A stretch of DNA of 64,000 nucleotides from JAHDHW01 sp965277415 (GTDB taxonomy: Bacteria > Bacteroidota > Bacteroidia > Chitinophagales > Saprospiraceae), in assembly GCA_965277415.1 (NCBI GenBank), contig CBDICS010000081.1, positions 83,695 through 147,694 on the forward strand, in the 5' to 3' direction. The position numbers and the translations under genes are program-made. Within the stretch, counting starts at the first letter, position 1, and every line of letters begins with the position of its first letter. Of this stretch, positions 18,870 to 27,896 are shown one piece after another. The notes beneath the pieces are model-generated. The model made no database searches and had not been told where the DNA came from. It worked only from the letters and a program-made list of their open reading frames with translations.

Positions 18870-19676
18870 ATGTTTGAATTAAACGGAAAAGTTGCAATTA
18901 TCACTGGAGGTGCAGGAGTTCTAGGTGGGGCAATGGCGGAAGGCTTAGCTAATGCGGGGGCTAAAGTAGGTATTTTAAGTCGAACCAAATCTAAGGTAGA
19001 AAAAAAGGTCAGGCAAATAAAAAAGAATGGGGGAGAGGCTATTGCTTTAGTAGCAGATGTATTAGATGAAAAGCAATTAAAGGCAGCAGCTAAGAAAATC
19101 CTAAAAAAGTGGGGAAGGATTGATATTTTGTTAAATTCAGCCGGAGGGAATATGAAGGGTGCAACCATTATGCCTGAGCAAAGTATTTTTGATTTGTCTA
19201 TGGATGATTTTACTAAGGTGACTGATCTGAACTTAAAAGGTACCGTTTTACCCACGATGGTTTTTGGACAAACAATGGCTAAGCAAAAAAAAGGCTGTAT
19301 TATAAATATTTCATCAATGGCTGCTCAACAAGCGATCACTAGAGTCGTTGGATATTCTGCTTCCAAAGCTGCGATTGATAATTTTACTAAATGGATGGCA
19401 GTAGAAATGGCGCATAAATTTGGCGAAGGTATTCGAGTTAATGCGATTGCGCCTGGCTTTTTTATTGCGGATCAAAATAGACGACTACTAACAAATGAAG
19501 ATGGAAGTTTAACAACTAGAGGTCAAACTATTATCAATGAAACGCCTATAAAACGTTTTGGTGAACCCGAAGAATTAACGAGTACCTTACTTTGGTTGTG
19601 TAGTGATGCTTCTAGTTTTATTACAGGGGTTATTGTCCCTGTTGATGGTGGGTTTAGTGCTTTTTCTGGGGTGTAA
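18870..19676 (+). CDS. SDR-family reductase, probable D-mannonate oxidoreductase (fructuronate reductase)
   Basis: The start is placed at ATG 18870 (MFELNGKVAIITGG); a longer frame from 18837 adds a non-conserved extension. 268 aa. Classical SDR motifs are TGGAGVLGGAMA (coenzyme binding), NSAGGN, the catalytic Ser in INISSMAA, and Tyr/Lys in VGYSASKAAI. In Bacteroidota an SDR of this kind commonly replaces the long-chain UxuB next to uxuA. Given uxuA and uxaC just downstream, fructuronate/mannonate interconversion is the most likely reaction, though this is inferred from context. Confidence 0.75.
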   Translation: MFELNGKVAIITGGAGVLGGAMAEGLANAGAKVGILSRTKSKVEKKVRQIKKNGGEAIALVADVLDEKQLKAAAKKILKKWGRIDILLNSAGGNMKGATIMPEQSIFDLSMDDFTKVTDLNLKGTVLPTMVFGQTMAKQKKGCIINISSMAAQQAITRVVGYSASKAAIDNFTKWMAVEMAHKFGEGIRVNAIAPGFFIADQNRRLLTNEDGSLTTRGQTIINETPIKRFGEPEELTSTLLWLCSDASSFITGVIVPVDGGFSAFSGV

Positions 19677-19682
19677 CTTATT

Positions 19683-19764
19683 TGCCACAAAGACACGAAG
19701 GCACAAAGTTTTATAAAAATAGAAGATAAAGACCTTAGCGTCTTCGTGCCTTAGTGGCGAAAAA
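19683..19764. repeat. Left repeat pair flanking the GxxExxY gene
   Basis: TGCCACAAAGACACGAAGG (continuing CACAAAGTTTT) is followed by the partly inverted partner CTTAGCGTCTTCGTGCCTTA (continuing GTGGC), together a hairpin of about 80 bases. The same words recur at 20371-20510 on the other side of the gene. Confidence 0.75.
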
Positions 19765-19800
19765 ATAAATAATTGGTTTTAACAAAAAAATACATCAACT

Positions 19801-20357
19801 ATGAGTTACACAACACTTTCAGAAAAAGAAGAGGTAATTGGTAAAGCCATCGTAGATGCTGCATACCAAGTTCATAAAGAACTCGGCCCTGGTCTATTAG
19901 AGAAAGTTTACGAAGTATGTATGGCTCATGTATTAAGAAAAGCAGGTCATAAAGTTGATCGACAAGTTGATATTCCAATTGTATTTGATGGATTGGTTTT
20001 CGATGAAGGATTGAGGTTGGACTTACTCGTAGATGATATGGTAATTGTAGAACTAAAAGCTGTTGAAAAAGTCAACCCAGTTTGGCAAGCTCAAATTATC
20101 AGTCACTTAGAGCCTGTTTAAAAATTATTAGCTGGGCTGCAAAAACGTCTTTTTCGCCCACTCTGCGGCTTTTTCGATTACAATAGCTAAGGCTATTCCA
20201 ATCGAAAAGAGCCTTGATTGGTCATAAAATCCTGTTTTTTCGCCTAAGCGAACAAAATTTAAACAGGCTCTTAAAATTGACAAACAAAAATTTAGGTTAC
20301 CTAATTAATTTCAATGTTCCTTTGATAAAGCAGGGAATCAAAAGGATTAGAAAATAA
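19801..20357 (+). pseudogene. GxxExxY protein gene, split by a 161-bp hairpin insertion
   Basis: The first 103 codons give a typical GxxExxY protein, with the name motif in GLLEKVY and ELKAVEKVNPVWQAQI. After codon 103 (Leu) the frame runs into an inserted hairpin element and stops three codons later. Removing the element and one TTA copy (20110-20273) rejoins the frame exactly. The continuation is LKLTNKNLGYLINFNVPLI to a stop at 20357, the expected C-terminus, giving about 130 aa in the uninterrupted gene, normal for the family. GxxExxY proteins have no proven function and are often found between repeats as here. The truncated 106-aa product may be inactive. Confidence 0.88.
20110..20270. 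repeat. 161-bp full-length hairpin element inserted in the GxxExxY gene
   Basis: The ends are perfect inverted repeats GAGCCTGTTTAAA and TTTAAACAGGCTC. The two halves, about 78 bases each, pair along their whole length at roughly two-thirds identity, closing on AATAGC-TAAG-GCTATT. TTA occurs on both sides (20107-20109, 20271-20273), consistent with a 3-bp target duplication. There is no coding frame. It behaves as a MITE-like non-autonomous mobile element. Confidence 0.85.
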
Positions 20358-20370
20358 TAAGTATAAACCC

Positions 20371-20510
20371 CCTTAGCGTCTTTGCGCCTTCGTGGCAAAA
20401 AACACCACACTCAAAGGGAAAAGAACCGAAAAGATTAATAAATGCCACAAAGACACGAAGGCACAAAGTTTTTTAGAGATAGAAAATAAATCCCTTAGTG
20501 GCAAAAAAAA
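20371..20510. repeat. Right repeat pair flanking the GxxExxY gene
   Basis: CCTTAGCGTCTTTGCGCCTT (continuing CGTGGC) is followed at 20443 by TGCCACAAAGACACGAAGG (continuing CACAAAGTTTTTT) and at 20492 by CCCTTAGTGGC. These repeat the words found at 19683-19764, making direct and inverted copies around the gene. Frames read here (for example from 20392) are repeat artefacts. Confidence 0.75.
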
Positions 20511-20551
20511 TCAAAGAAAGCAAAGCCAAAAAAACAACACCTTAAAAACAA

Positions 20552-21730
20552 ATGAAAAAACTACAACAAACATGGAGATGGTATGGCCCTGACGATCCAG
20601 TCAGTTTATCAGATATCAGACAAGCAGGTGCAACAGGCATCGTAAGTGCATTACACCATATTCCCAACGGAGAAATTTGGACGGTTACAGAAATTCAAAA
20701 ACGTAAAAAAATCATAGAAGATGCGGGTTTGAAATGGTCTGTAGTCGAAAGCGTACCGATCCATGAAGATATTAAACGACAAACAGGGCATTATAAAAAA
20801 TACATCGAAAACTATAAGCAGAGTATCCAAAATTTAGGCCAATGCGATGTACGAATTATCACCTATAATTTTATGCCCGTAGTGGACTGGACTAGAACGG
20901 ATTTAGATTTTCCAATGGCGGATGGATCAAGTGCTTTGCGATTTGAAAAAGCGGTATTTGCTGCCTTTGAATTATATATTTTAAAAAGACCAGGAGCAGT
21001 AGACAATTATACTGAGGCAGAACAAAAAAATGCAAAGAAACGCCTAGAACAAATGAGTGATGCAGAAATCACCAAAGTCACCCAAAATATAATAGCAGGT
21101 CTACCGGGGGGAACGACTGAAGGCCTTACCAATTTAACCAATTTTCAAGCAGTATTAGAAACGTATAAAGATATTGATGCGAAAGGTTTGCAATCGCACT
21201 TAATCCATTTTTTAGAAGAGATTATTCCAGTTGCAGATGAATCAAGTGTAAAAATGGCAATTCATCCAGATGATCCACCTTTCTCTTTATTCGGTTTACC
21301 TAGAGTTGTGAGTACAGAAGAAGATATCAAAGCAATTTTTAATGCCGTAGATTCGCCCAATAATGGTTTGTGCTTTTGTACTGGTTCTTTTGGCGTTCGG
21401 CCAGATAATGATTTACCACAGATGGTTCGAAACTTAGGGCATCGGATTAATTTTATCCATTTACGTGCGACTAAAAGAGATGAGTTTGGTAACTTCCATG
21501 AAGCAGACCATTTAGATGGTGATGTAGATATGTTTGCAGTGATGAAAGCATTGGTTGAAGTTCAACAAACCCATAAATCTGCTATTCCAATGCGACCAGA
21601 TCATGGACATAAAATGTTGGATGATTTGACTAAAAAAACGAATCCCGGTTACTCGGCCATTGGTAGATTAAGGGGATTAGCAGAGTTGCGTGGCTTGGAA
21701 TTAGGCATTTGCAGAAGTATGCAAGCATAA
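20552..21730 (+). CDS. uxuA: D-mannonate dehydratase
   Basis: 392 aa, standard for UxuA. It starts MKKLQQTWRWYGPDDPVSL, the family-typical opening. Further signatures are GIVSALHHIPNGE, the metal-binding stretch MAIHPDDPPFSLFGLPR, CFCTGSFGVRPDND, and RPDHGHKMLDD near the C-terminus. It dehydrates D-mannonate to 2-keto-3-deoxy-D-gluconate using Mn/Fe in the cytoplasm. It lies 28 bases upstream of uxaC. The GxxExxY unit separates it from the SDR gene. Confidence 0.96.
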   Translation: MKKLQQTWRWYGPDDPVSLSDIRQAGATGIVSALHHIPNGEIWTVTEIQKRKKIIEDAGLKWSVVESVPIHEDIKRQTGHYKKYIENYKQSIQNLGQCDVRIITYNFMPVVDWTRTDLDFPMADGSSALRFEKAVFAAFELYILKRPGAVDNYTEAEQKNAKKRLEQMSDAEITKVTQNIIAGLPGGTTEGLTNLTNFQAVLETYKDIDAKGLQSHLIHFLEEIIPVADESSVKMAIHPDDPPFSLFGLPRVVSTEEDIKAIFNAVDSPNNGLCFCTGSFGVRPDNDLPQMVRNLGHRINFIHLRATKRDEFGNFHEADHLDGDVDMFAVMKALVEVQQTHKSAIPMRPDHGHKMLDDLTKKTNPGYSAIGRLRGLAELRGLELGICRSMQA

Positions 21731-21758
21731 AGAAAATTAAATACGAATTTATCCGCAT

Positions 21759-23156
21759 ATGAAACCTTTTTTAAACGAACACTTTTTACTAGAGAATAAA
21801 TTTTCGAAAAAATTATACCACGATTTTGCCGCGGGTATGCCTATCATCGACTATCATAATCATTTGCCACCAGATGAAATTGCAGCGAATAAAAAATTTG
21901 AAAACATCACTGATGTCTGGCTGAAAGGCGACCACTATAAATGGCGTGCTATGCGTGCAAATGGCATTGATGAAAAGTATATAACTGGTGCCAGCATGGA
22001 TAAATCGAAATTCTTAAAATGGGCAGAAACAGTGCCCTATACTATGCGGAATCCATTATACCATTGGACGCATTTAGAATTACAGCGCTATTTTAATATT
22101 AACGATTTATTGAATGAAAAAACAGGCGAGGCTATTTATAAGAATACAAGCGACCAATTAAAATCAGCTGATTTTTCTACTCAAGGTTTATTGAATAAAA
22201 TGAATGTCAAAGTAGTTTGTACGACTGATGACCCAACAGATAACTTAGAGCATCATAAGAAATTAAAAGATGAAAAATGGGCTTGCAAAATGCTGCCAGG
22301 ATTTCGTCCTGATAAATTAATCCTCATTGACAAGCCTGCTTTTGTAGATAAAATCCATGACTTAGAATCAATTACTGGAAGAACGATCAGGGATTTAATG
22401 GACTTACTAGCCGCCTTGGAAAATCGAGTGGAATACTTCCATGCTTTAGGAGGTAGGGTTGCGGATCATGGACTAAGTCAATTATATGGGGTCGATTTTA
22501 CAGAGGAAGAAGTTGATAAAATATTAAAGAAACGATTAGCAGGGCAAAGTATTTTTACTGGAGAAGCGATTCAATTTCAATCTTGTGTTTTATATCATTT
22601 AGCCAAAATGTATCATGCTAGAAATTGGATAATGCAATTCCATTTAGGTGCCTTACGAAATAATAATCAGCGCTTGATGAATACTTTAGGAGCAGATGTA
22701 GGCTGCGACTCCATTGGTGACTTTCGACAAGCACAGGGACTTTCTCGATTTTTCAATCGCTTGGATACAGAAGGAAAATTGACAAAGACTATTATCTATA
22801 ACCTCAACCCTGGAGATAATGAAGTCTTTGCTACAATGGTTGGCAATTATAATGATGGAAGTGTCGCAGGAAAAATGCAATGGGGTTCAGCTTGGTGGTT
22901 TTTAGATCAAAAAGATGGAATGGAAGACCAAATAAATGTCTTATCTAATATGGGCTTATTGAGTCGGTTTATAGGAATGTTGACGGATAGCCGAAGCTTT
23001 TTATCTTTTCCAAGGCATGAATATTTTAGGCGAATTTTATGCAATTTAATTGGAAAGGATATTGAAAAAGGGGAATTGCCAAATGATATAGAGTGGTTGG
23101 GGCAGATGGTTCAAGATATTTGTTATAATAATGCAAAAGCGTATTTTGATTTTTAG
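21759..23156 (+). CDS. uxaC: Uronate isomerase
   Basis: 465 aa amidohydrolase-fold isomerase. The N-terminal metal site is IIDYHNHLPPDEIA with His33 and His35. TTDDPTDNLEHH, FHLGALRNNN and the C-terminal LTDSRSFLSFPRHEYFRRIL are characteristic of UxaC. It converts D-glucuronate to D-fructuronate or D-galacturonate to D-tagaturonate. With uxuA and an SDR reductase beside it, the glucuronate branch is supported; no altronate dehydratase is visible here. Confidence 0.96.
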   Translation: MKPFLNEHFLLENKFSKKLYHDFAAGMPIIDYHNHLPPDEIAANKKFENITDVWLKGDHYKWRAMRANGIDEKYITGASMDKSKFLKWAETVPYTMRNPLYHWTHLELQRYFNINDLLNEKTGEAIYKNTSDQLKSADFSTQGLLNKMNVKVVCTTDDPTDNLEHHKKLKDEKWACKMLPGFRPDKLILIDKPAFVDKIHDLESITGRTIRDLMDLLAALENRVEYFHALGGRVADHGLSQLYGVDFTEEEVDKILKKRLAGQSIFTGEAIQFQSCVLYHLAKMYHARNWIMQFHLGALRNNNQRLMNTLGADVGCDSIGDFRQAQGLSRFFNRLDTEGKLTKTIIYNLNPGDNEVFATMVGNYNDGSVAGKMQWGSAWWFLDQKDGMEDQINVLSNMGLLSRFIGMLTDSRSFLSFPRHEYFRRILCNLIGKDIEKGELPNDIEWLGQMVQDICYNNAKAYFDF

Positions 23157-23177
23157 AGTTTCCTAAAATTAATCATC

Positions 23178-24161
23178 ATGTCAAAACGATTACCCTTTTT
23201 ACTTTTACTTTTACCATTCCTTTTCCTTTTGCATGGTTGTGCAGAAATTTCTGATACCAAGTTTCTTAAATTAGCGCATGGTTTAGACGTAACACATCCT
23301 GTCCATGCAGGTATGGAATTCATGGCCGAGCGGCTCGCTGAAAAATCAAGTGGCAAACTCCAAATTGAAATTTACCCTGCTCAGCAATTAGGGACTCAAA
23401 GACAAGCATTAGAATTATTACAAATTGGTAGTCTAGCTATGACTAAAGCTTCGGGAGCGGTAATGGAAAGTTTTGCACCCAAAATTAAAGTCTTAAGCCT
23501 TCCTTATATTTTTAAAGGAAGAGAACATGGGTATAGAGTCCAAGATAGCCCTGTTGGGAAAAGTCTATTATTAGCAAGCGAAAAATATTGGTTGAGAGGA
23601 CTAGGATATTTTGATGCGGGACAGCGTTCTTTTTATACCAAAGATAGACCTATCGAAAGCCCTGAAGATTTAGAAGGATTAAAAATTAGAGTTCAGGAAA
23701 GTGTCACGGCAATGGACCTTGTACGTTCTCTAGGTGCTGCACCTACGCCGATATCATTTGGAGAATTATATGCTGCTTTACAACAAGGCGTTGTAGATGG
23801 TGCCGAAAACAATCCGCCTAGTTTTTATACTTCCAGACATTATGAAGTTTGTAAGTATTATTCTTTAAATGAGCACACTGCTGTTCCGGATATTTTAGTG
23901 ATTGGAACAGTAGCATGGAATAGGTTAAGTCCGCAAGAACAAGTTTGGCTACAAGAAGCAGCTGATGAAGCAATTGCCTTTCAAAGAAAACTATGGGTAA
24001 AGGCTGAACAAGAAGCATTAGATGCGGTACAGGCAGCAGGAGTGACAATTATTCGCCCAGATAAATCTGCCTTTATGACTAAAACAAAAGGCCTCTTGGG
24101 TGAATATAAAGATGATAAAGAAATGTTTGATTTAATTCAAAAAATACAAGCCATTGATTAA
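23178..24161 (+). CDS. dctP: TRAP transporter solute-binding lipoprotein (DctP family)
   Basis: 327 aa. A lipoprotein signal MSKRLPFLLLLLPFLFLLHGC puts the lipid-modified Cys at residue 21. The DctP core shows HPVHAGMEFMAERLAEKS, IYPAQQLGTQRQALELLQIG, LKIRVQES (Arg that usually binds the substrate carboxylate) and GVVDGAENNPPSFYT. It delivers an acidic substrate to the DctQM permease. Position directly after uxaC (21 bases) makes a hexuronate the likely ligand. Confidence 0.92.
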   Translation: MSKRLPFLLLLLPFLFLLHGCAEISDTKFLKLAHGLDVTHPVHAGMEFMAERLAEKSSGKLQIEIYPAQQLGTQRQALELLQIGSLAMTKASGAVMESFAPKIKVLSLPYIFKGREHGYRVQDSPVGKSLLLASEKYWLRGLGYFDAGQRSFYTKDRPIESPEDLEGLKIRVQESVTAMDLVRSLGAAPTPISFGELYAALQQGVVDGAENNPPSFYTSRHYEVCKYYSLNEHTAVPDILVIGTVAWNRLSPQEQVWLQEAADEAIAFQRKLWVKAEQEALDAVQAAGVTIIRPDKSAFMTKTKGLLGEYKDDKEMFDLIQKIQAID

Positions 24162-24280
24162 GGAATAATGGATTATTTACATATGAAATCCTATAGAATT
24201 TCTTCTACAAATCTAAAGGAATCTTCGCGTCAAATTAATCCAAGCGGTTATAAAGGAAAATACTATAAAATAAAAAGACT

Positions 24281-24736
24281 ATGCGAGAAAATATAAATTT
24301 TTACCTAGGCCGATTTTTAGTTCTTTTACTGACAATCATGACCATAGACGTTTTATGGGGTATTTTTACTCGATACGCAATGGGAGCACAAGCAAGCTGG
24401 TCAGAAGAATTAGCTCGGTTTCTATTAATATGGATAGGTATTTTAGGTGCTGCTTATGCCTCTGGACAAAATATGCATTTAGCCATTGACGTAGTTTCTT
24501 CAAAACTGAACGATACTGCAAATAAGCGACTGAATCTATTGATCAAAGGTTTAGTAATATCTTTTGCTCTGTTTGTTTTAGTGATTGGCGGCATTCGATT
24601 GATCTATGTTTCGCAAGTATTAGGGCAACTATCCCCTGCTTTGCGAATACCAATGTCCTTCGTCTACGCGGTTGTACCCTTGAGCGGTTTACTAATTATC
24701 TATTACAAATTAACAGAAACTTATCAGCCTCGCTAA
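24281..24736 (+). CDS. dctQ: TRAP transporter small membrane subunit (DctQ family)
   Basis: 151 aa with four predicted membrane helices, and the DctQ motif SWSEELARFLLIWIGILGAA in the middle. It pairs with the large subunit encoded 20 bases downstream. A 119-base gap separates it from dctP; nothing recognisable lies there. Confidence 0.92.
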   Translation: MRENINFYLGRFLVLLLTIMTIDVLWGIFTRYAMGAQASWSEELARFLLIWIGILGAAYASGQNMHLAIDVVSSKLNDTANKRLNLLIKGLVISFALFVLVIGGIRLIYVSQVLGQLSPALRIPMSFVYAVVPLSGLLIIYYKLTETYQPR

Positions 24737-24756
24737 GAAATAAGAAAATCAAAATT

Positions 24757-26043
24757 ATGGAAGTTTTTATACTTGTTATATCCTTCATCATTTTATTAGG
24801 CATTGGCGTTCCAATTGCCTGGAGTATTGGCTTGAGTAGTATTTTTACCATGCTGGTGAGTATTCCTATTATACCTGCTTTGACGACAGTTGCACAAAGA
24901 ATGGCAACAGGGTTGGACAGCTTTTCGCTTTTAGCCATCCCTTTTTTCATTTTAGCTGGACAAATAATGAATCGCGGCGGGATTGCCAAGCGACTCATCA
25001 CTTTTGCACGAACTTTAGTAGGATCTTTACCGGGAGGCTTAGCGCATGTGAATATTATCTCTGCTATGATGTTTGGAGCAATTGCTGGATCGGCAGTAGC
25101 CGCTGCCTCTGCAATCGGTAGTTTTATGACCGATGAAATGGAAAAGGAAGGATATAGTAAAGAATTTTCCGCAGCGGTGAATATTACTTCGTCTACCATG
25201 GGATTGATTATTCCTCCAAGTAATGTTTTGATTGTTTACTCACTGGCAAGTGGTGGGGTGTCTATTGCTGCGCTATTTTTAGCAGGTTATATTCCTGGTA
25301 TTTTGACAGGCTTATTTTTAATGATCGTTGCTGCGATCTGGTCGAAAAAAAATGGCTATAAAGGCAGTAAGAGAAGTTCCTTAAAGCAAGTTTGGACGAG
25401 CTTCTGGAGTGCATTCCCAAGTTTACTATTATTAGTTGTAGTGATTGGTGGTATTGTAGGCGGTATATTTACAGCAACAGAGGCTTCAGCAGCAGCCGTT
25501 TTATATTGTTTAATCCTCACTTATTTTTATAAAGAAGTCTCCTTCAAAGAATTGCCGGATATATTTTTAGGAGCAATCGGGACAACGGCTATTGTATTAT
25601 TATTAATCGGTACATCTATGAGTATGTCTTGGATAATGGCTTATGAAAATATTCCACAAGATATCACGGCAGCGCTATTATCTGTAAGTGATAGTAAGAT
25701 TGTGATTTTATTAATTATAAATTTGATACTACTCTTTGTAGGGATCTTTATGGATATGACACCAGCCGTTTTGATTTTTACACCTATCTTTTTACCAATC
25801 GTTACGGAATTGGGCATGGATCCTACTCACTTTGGAATTATGATGGTATTGAACCTTTGTATTGGTCTATGTACACCACCCGTTGGTGCAGTTTTATTTG
25901 TTGGGGTAGGGGTGGCAGGAACAACTATTCAGAAAGTGGTTCGACCTTTAATGCCATTCTTTATTGCGATGTTAATAGCATTAATATTAGTAACGTATAT
26001 TCCTGAATTGAGCTTATGGTTTCCTGGGATGTTTGGTTTTTAA
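24757..26043 (+). CDS. dctM: TRAP transporter large permease (DctM family)
   Basis: 428 aa with about twelve hydrophobic segments. The family motifs PFFILAGQIMNRGGIAKRL, MFGAIAGSAVAAASAIGSFM, IIPPSNVLIVYSL and MDMTPAVLIFTPIFLPI are present. It forms the sodium-driven uptake channel of the TRAP system. It is the last gene of the hexuronate operon. Confidence 0.95.
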   Translation: MEVFILVISFIILLGIGVPIAWSIGLSSIFTMLVSIPIIPALTTVAQRMATGLDSFSLLAIPFFILAGQIMNRGGIAKRLITFARTLVGSLPGGLAHVNIISAMMFGAIAGSAVAAASAIGSFMTDEMEKEGYSKEFSAAVNITSSTMGLIIPPSNVLIVYSLASGGVSIAALFLAGYIPGILTGLFLMIVAAIWSKKNGYKGSKRSSLKQVWTSFWSAFPSLLLLVVVIGGIVGGIFTATEASAAAVLYCLILTYFYKEVSFKELPDIFLGAIGTTAIVLLLIGTSMSMSWIMAYENIPQDITAALLSVSDSKIVILLIINLILLFVGIFMDMTPAVLIFTPIFLPIVTELGMDPTHFGIMMVLNLCIGLCTPPVGAVLFVGVGVAGTTIQKVVRPLMPFFIAMLIALILVTYIPELSLWFPGMFGF

Positions 26044-26444
26044 GACTTTGGGTTTATTGTAATTCCGGGCTAGGGCTAGATGCTCCTATCTATATTGTAA
26101 AATCCCTAACAATAGTTTTTCGAAAATAAGAATAAAAATATTATATTTGAAGAATGCAGTATTTAAGCTTGTGTAATAGGCAAATTCAATTCCCTATTGA
26201 ATAGGTTATTGTAATTGACAGGCTCTAAGTTACAGAAGTCTGAGCTTTCTTTACCTTGCATGCATTAGTACTAAATTTTCCGTTCGAAACCATTATTGTT
26301 AGCACTTTTGGCCTTCGTGAATCACTTCCTGAAGCAAAACTCTTTTTTATAAATACTACAACCACTAATTAACTTCAGCAATCATTCAAAAACCATATCG
26401 TTCAAGATCACAATTTTTCCAAATGCTAAAAAATAATATACACC
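26044..26444. other. Intergenic region, one promoter-like motif
   Basis: No gene is seen in these 401 bases. TATATTTG at 26142-26149 fits the Bacteroidota -7 consensus but lies about 300 bases before the amidohydrolase start and lacks a clear -33. A short palindrome around CCTATTGAATAGG occurs near 26200. Confidence 0.4.
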
Positions 26445-27704
26445 ATGAAAAATAAAATCAATACGTTTATTTTAATGAGCTTATTTATCTTACTCCATTG
26501 TACGGTTAATTCCCAATCGAATGAACAAATAAAGGAAGCAGCAAAGTATACTTTTGAGATATACAAGCAGATTCACCAAGAACCGGAACTTGGGAAAAAG
26601 GAATTTAAAACCTCCGCATTAATCAAGAAAGAATTACAAAAAATTGGCTATACTAAATTTTATACTGTCCAAGTTTTGCCGACTTGTATTATTGCAGAAT
26701 TGGATACTCAAGTACCAGGGCCTATAATCGCTTTACGTGCAGAGTTAGATGCCAGACCGGGAAAAGAAAATACGGGTTTGCCCTATGCCTCAAAAACAGA
26801 TACGACTAATCATAGTTGCGGACATGATGCACATGCTTCTATTTTACTTGGAACGGCTAAATTGCTTTTTAAAAATAAGGCAGCACTAAAAGGAAAGATT
26901 TACTTTATTTTTCAACCAGCAGAAGAAGTAAAAGGGGGCGCAGATGATATCGTTAAATCTGGTATTCTAAAATCTTTAAAAGTAGAAAATATATTTGCAT
27001 TGCATTCCGTAGGGGGTATGGCCGTCGGGACGGTTTCTATTTCTCCAGGGTATATGCTGGCTGGTAGCAATTACTTTACGATTAGTATCAAAGGTAAAGG
27101 TTCACATGCTGCCATTCCATATGAAGGGAGTAATTTACCTGTACTGACTAGTAGAATGATTGAACTCATAACAGCTATTCCAGCGATCAAAATGGATATT
27201 TCATTGAGACCTTGTGTGATTAGTCCTACGTATATCGAATTGGGCAACCCAAGGGCATTAAATGTGCTCACAGATACGGCTACGGTCAAAGGAACCATTC
27301 GGGCATATGAACCTGTAGATGAGCCCTTTCAAGGCCAACCCTCAATTGAAGAGATCATTACCAGAGAGATTAGTAGACTATGTAAAACTCAAGATGCGAG
27401 CTGTACCATAAATATTCGGAAAGGTTCACCGCCTACTTATAATGACAATGATTTATTTAATACGACGATACCGGGACTGAAAGAAAATTTTTCGGGGACG
27501 ATAGATACGACACCTTATAAAGGTATGTTTTCGGAAGATTTTTCTTATTATACACAAGAATTCCCTTGCTTATATTTTGGGCTTGGCGTAGCGAAAGATA
27601 ATTTAGGTTTTGCTGGTGTCCATACTAATGAGTTTTCGGTTCATCCAGATGCTTTTTTTTATGGGATTGAACTTTTTTTGAATATCGTAAAAGGTCATAA
27701 GTAA
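26445..27704 (+). CDS. Secreted M20D-type amidohydrolase/peptidase
   Basis: 419 aa with a signal peptide (MKNKINTFILMSLFILLHC, then TVNSQ), so it is periplasmic or a lipoprotein if C19 is modified. The M20D metal motif is NHSCGHDAHAS (Cys125, His127, His130), with the acidic pair in FQPAEEVKGGADD (Glu160/161) and a C-terminal GVHTNEFSVHPD. Relatives deacylate N-acyl amino acids or hippurate-like amides. The usual DxDALP motif reads ELDARP here. Substrate is unknown. It appears monocistronic. Confidence 0.87.
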   Translation: MKNKINTFILMSLFILLHCTVNSQSNEQIKEAAKYTFEIYKQIHQEPELGKKEFKTSALIKKELQKIGYTKFYTVQVLPTCIIAELDTQVPGPIIALRAELDARPGKENTGLPYASKTDTTNHSCGHDAHASILLGTAKLLFKNKAALKGKIYFIFQPAEEVKGGADDIVKSGILKSLKVENIFALHSVGGMAVGTVSISPGYMLAGSNYFTISIKGKGSHAAIPYEGSNLPVLTSRMIELITAIPAIKMDISLRPCVISPTYIELGNPRALNVLTDTATVKGTIRAYEPVDEPFQGQPSIEEIITREISRLCKTQDASCTINIRKGSPPTYNDNDLFNTTIPGLKENFSGTIDTTPYKGMFSEDFSYYTQEFPCLYFGLGVAKDNLGFAGVHTNEFSVHPDAFFYGIELFLNIVKGHK

Positions 27705-27782
27705 GTGCTTATATAAAAAATATTTTTGAGACGAGGTGCGGTGGTGCCTCATATCATATAGGTTGATCGCGAATACATAGAG

Positions 27783-27818
27783 AATCCTGTATATCCTGTT
27801 AATCTTGTCAAAAAAAAA
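27783..27818 (+). repeat. ATCCTGT-type short repeat
   Basis: AATCCTGTATATCCTGTTA, continuing ATCTTGTCAAAAAAAA, contains two to three degenerate ATCCTGT units. Part of it matches the hairpin at 18821-18856 (TGTATATCCT ... TTGTCAAAAAA). It looks like a dispersed intergenic repeat. Confidence 0.4.
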
Positions 27819-27896
27819 TATTTGAGTTCAGCCTGAATAGCTACGAAAGTGAGTTTGTATCGAAGTGTAAAAAACATAATTGATTAAATCATTGAT

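Noticed and set aside
19683..20510. CRISPR-like or short coding repeats around the GxxExxY gene
   Set aside because: Copies are few, imperfect and inverted, with the gene between them; the short frame from 20392 is a translation of the repeat.
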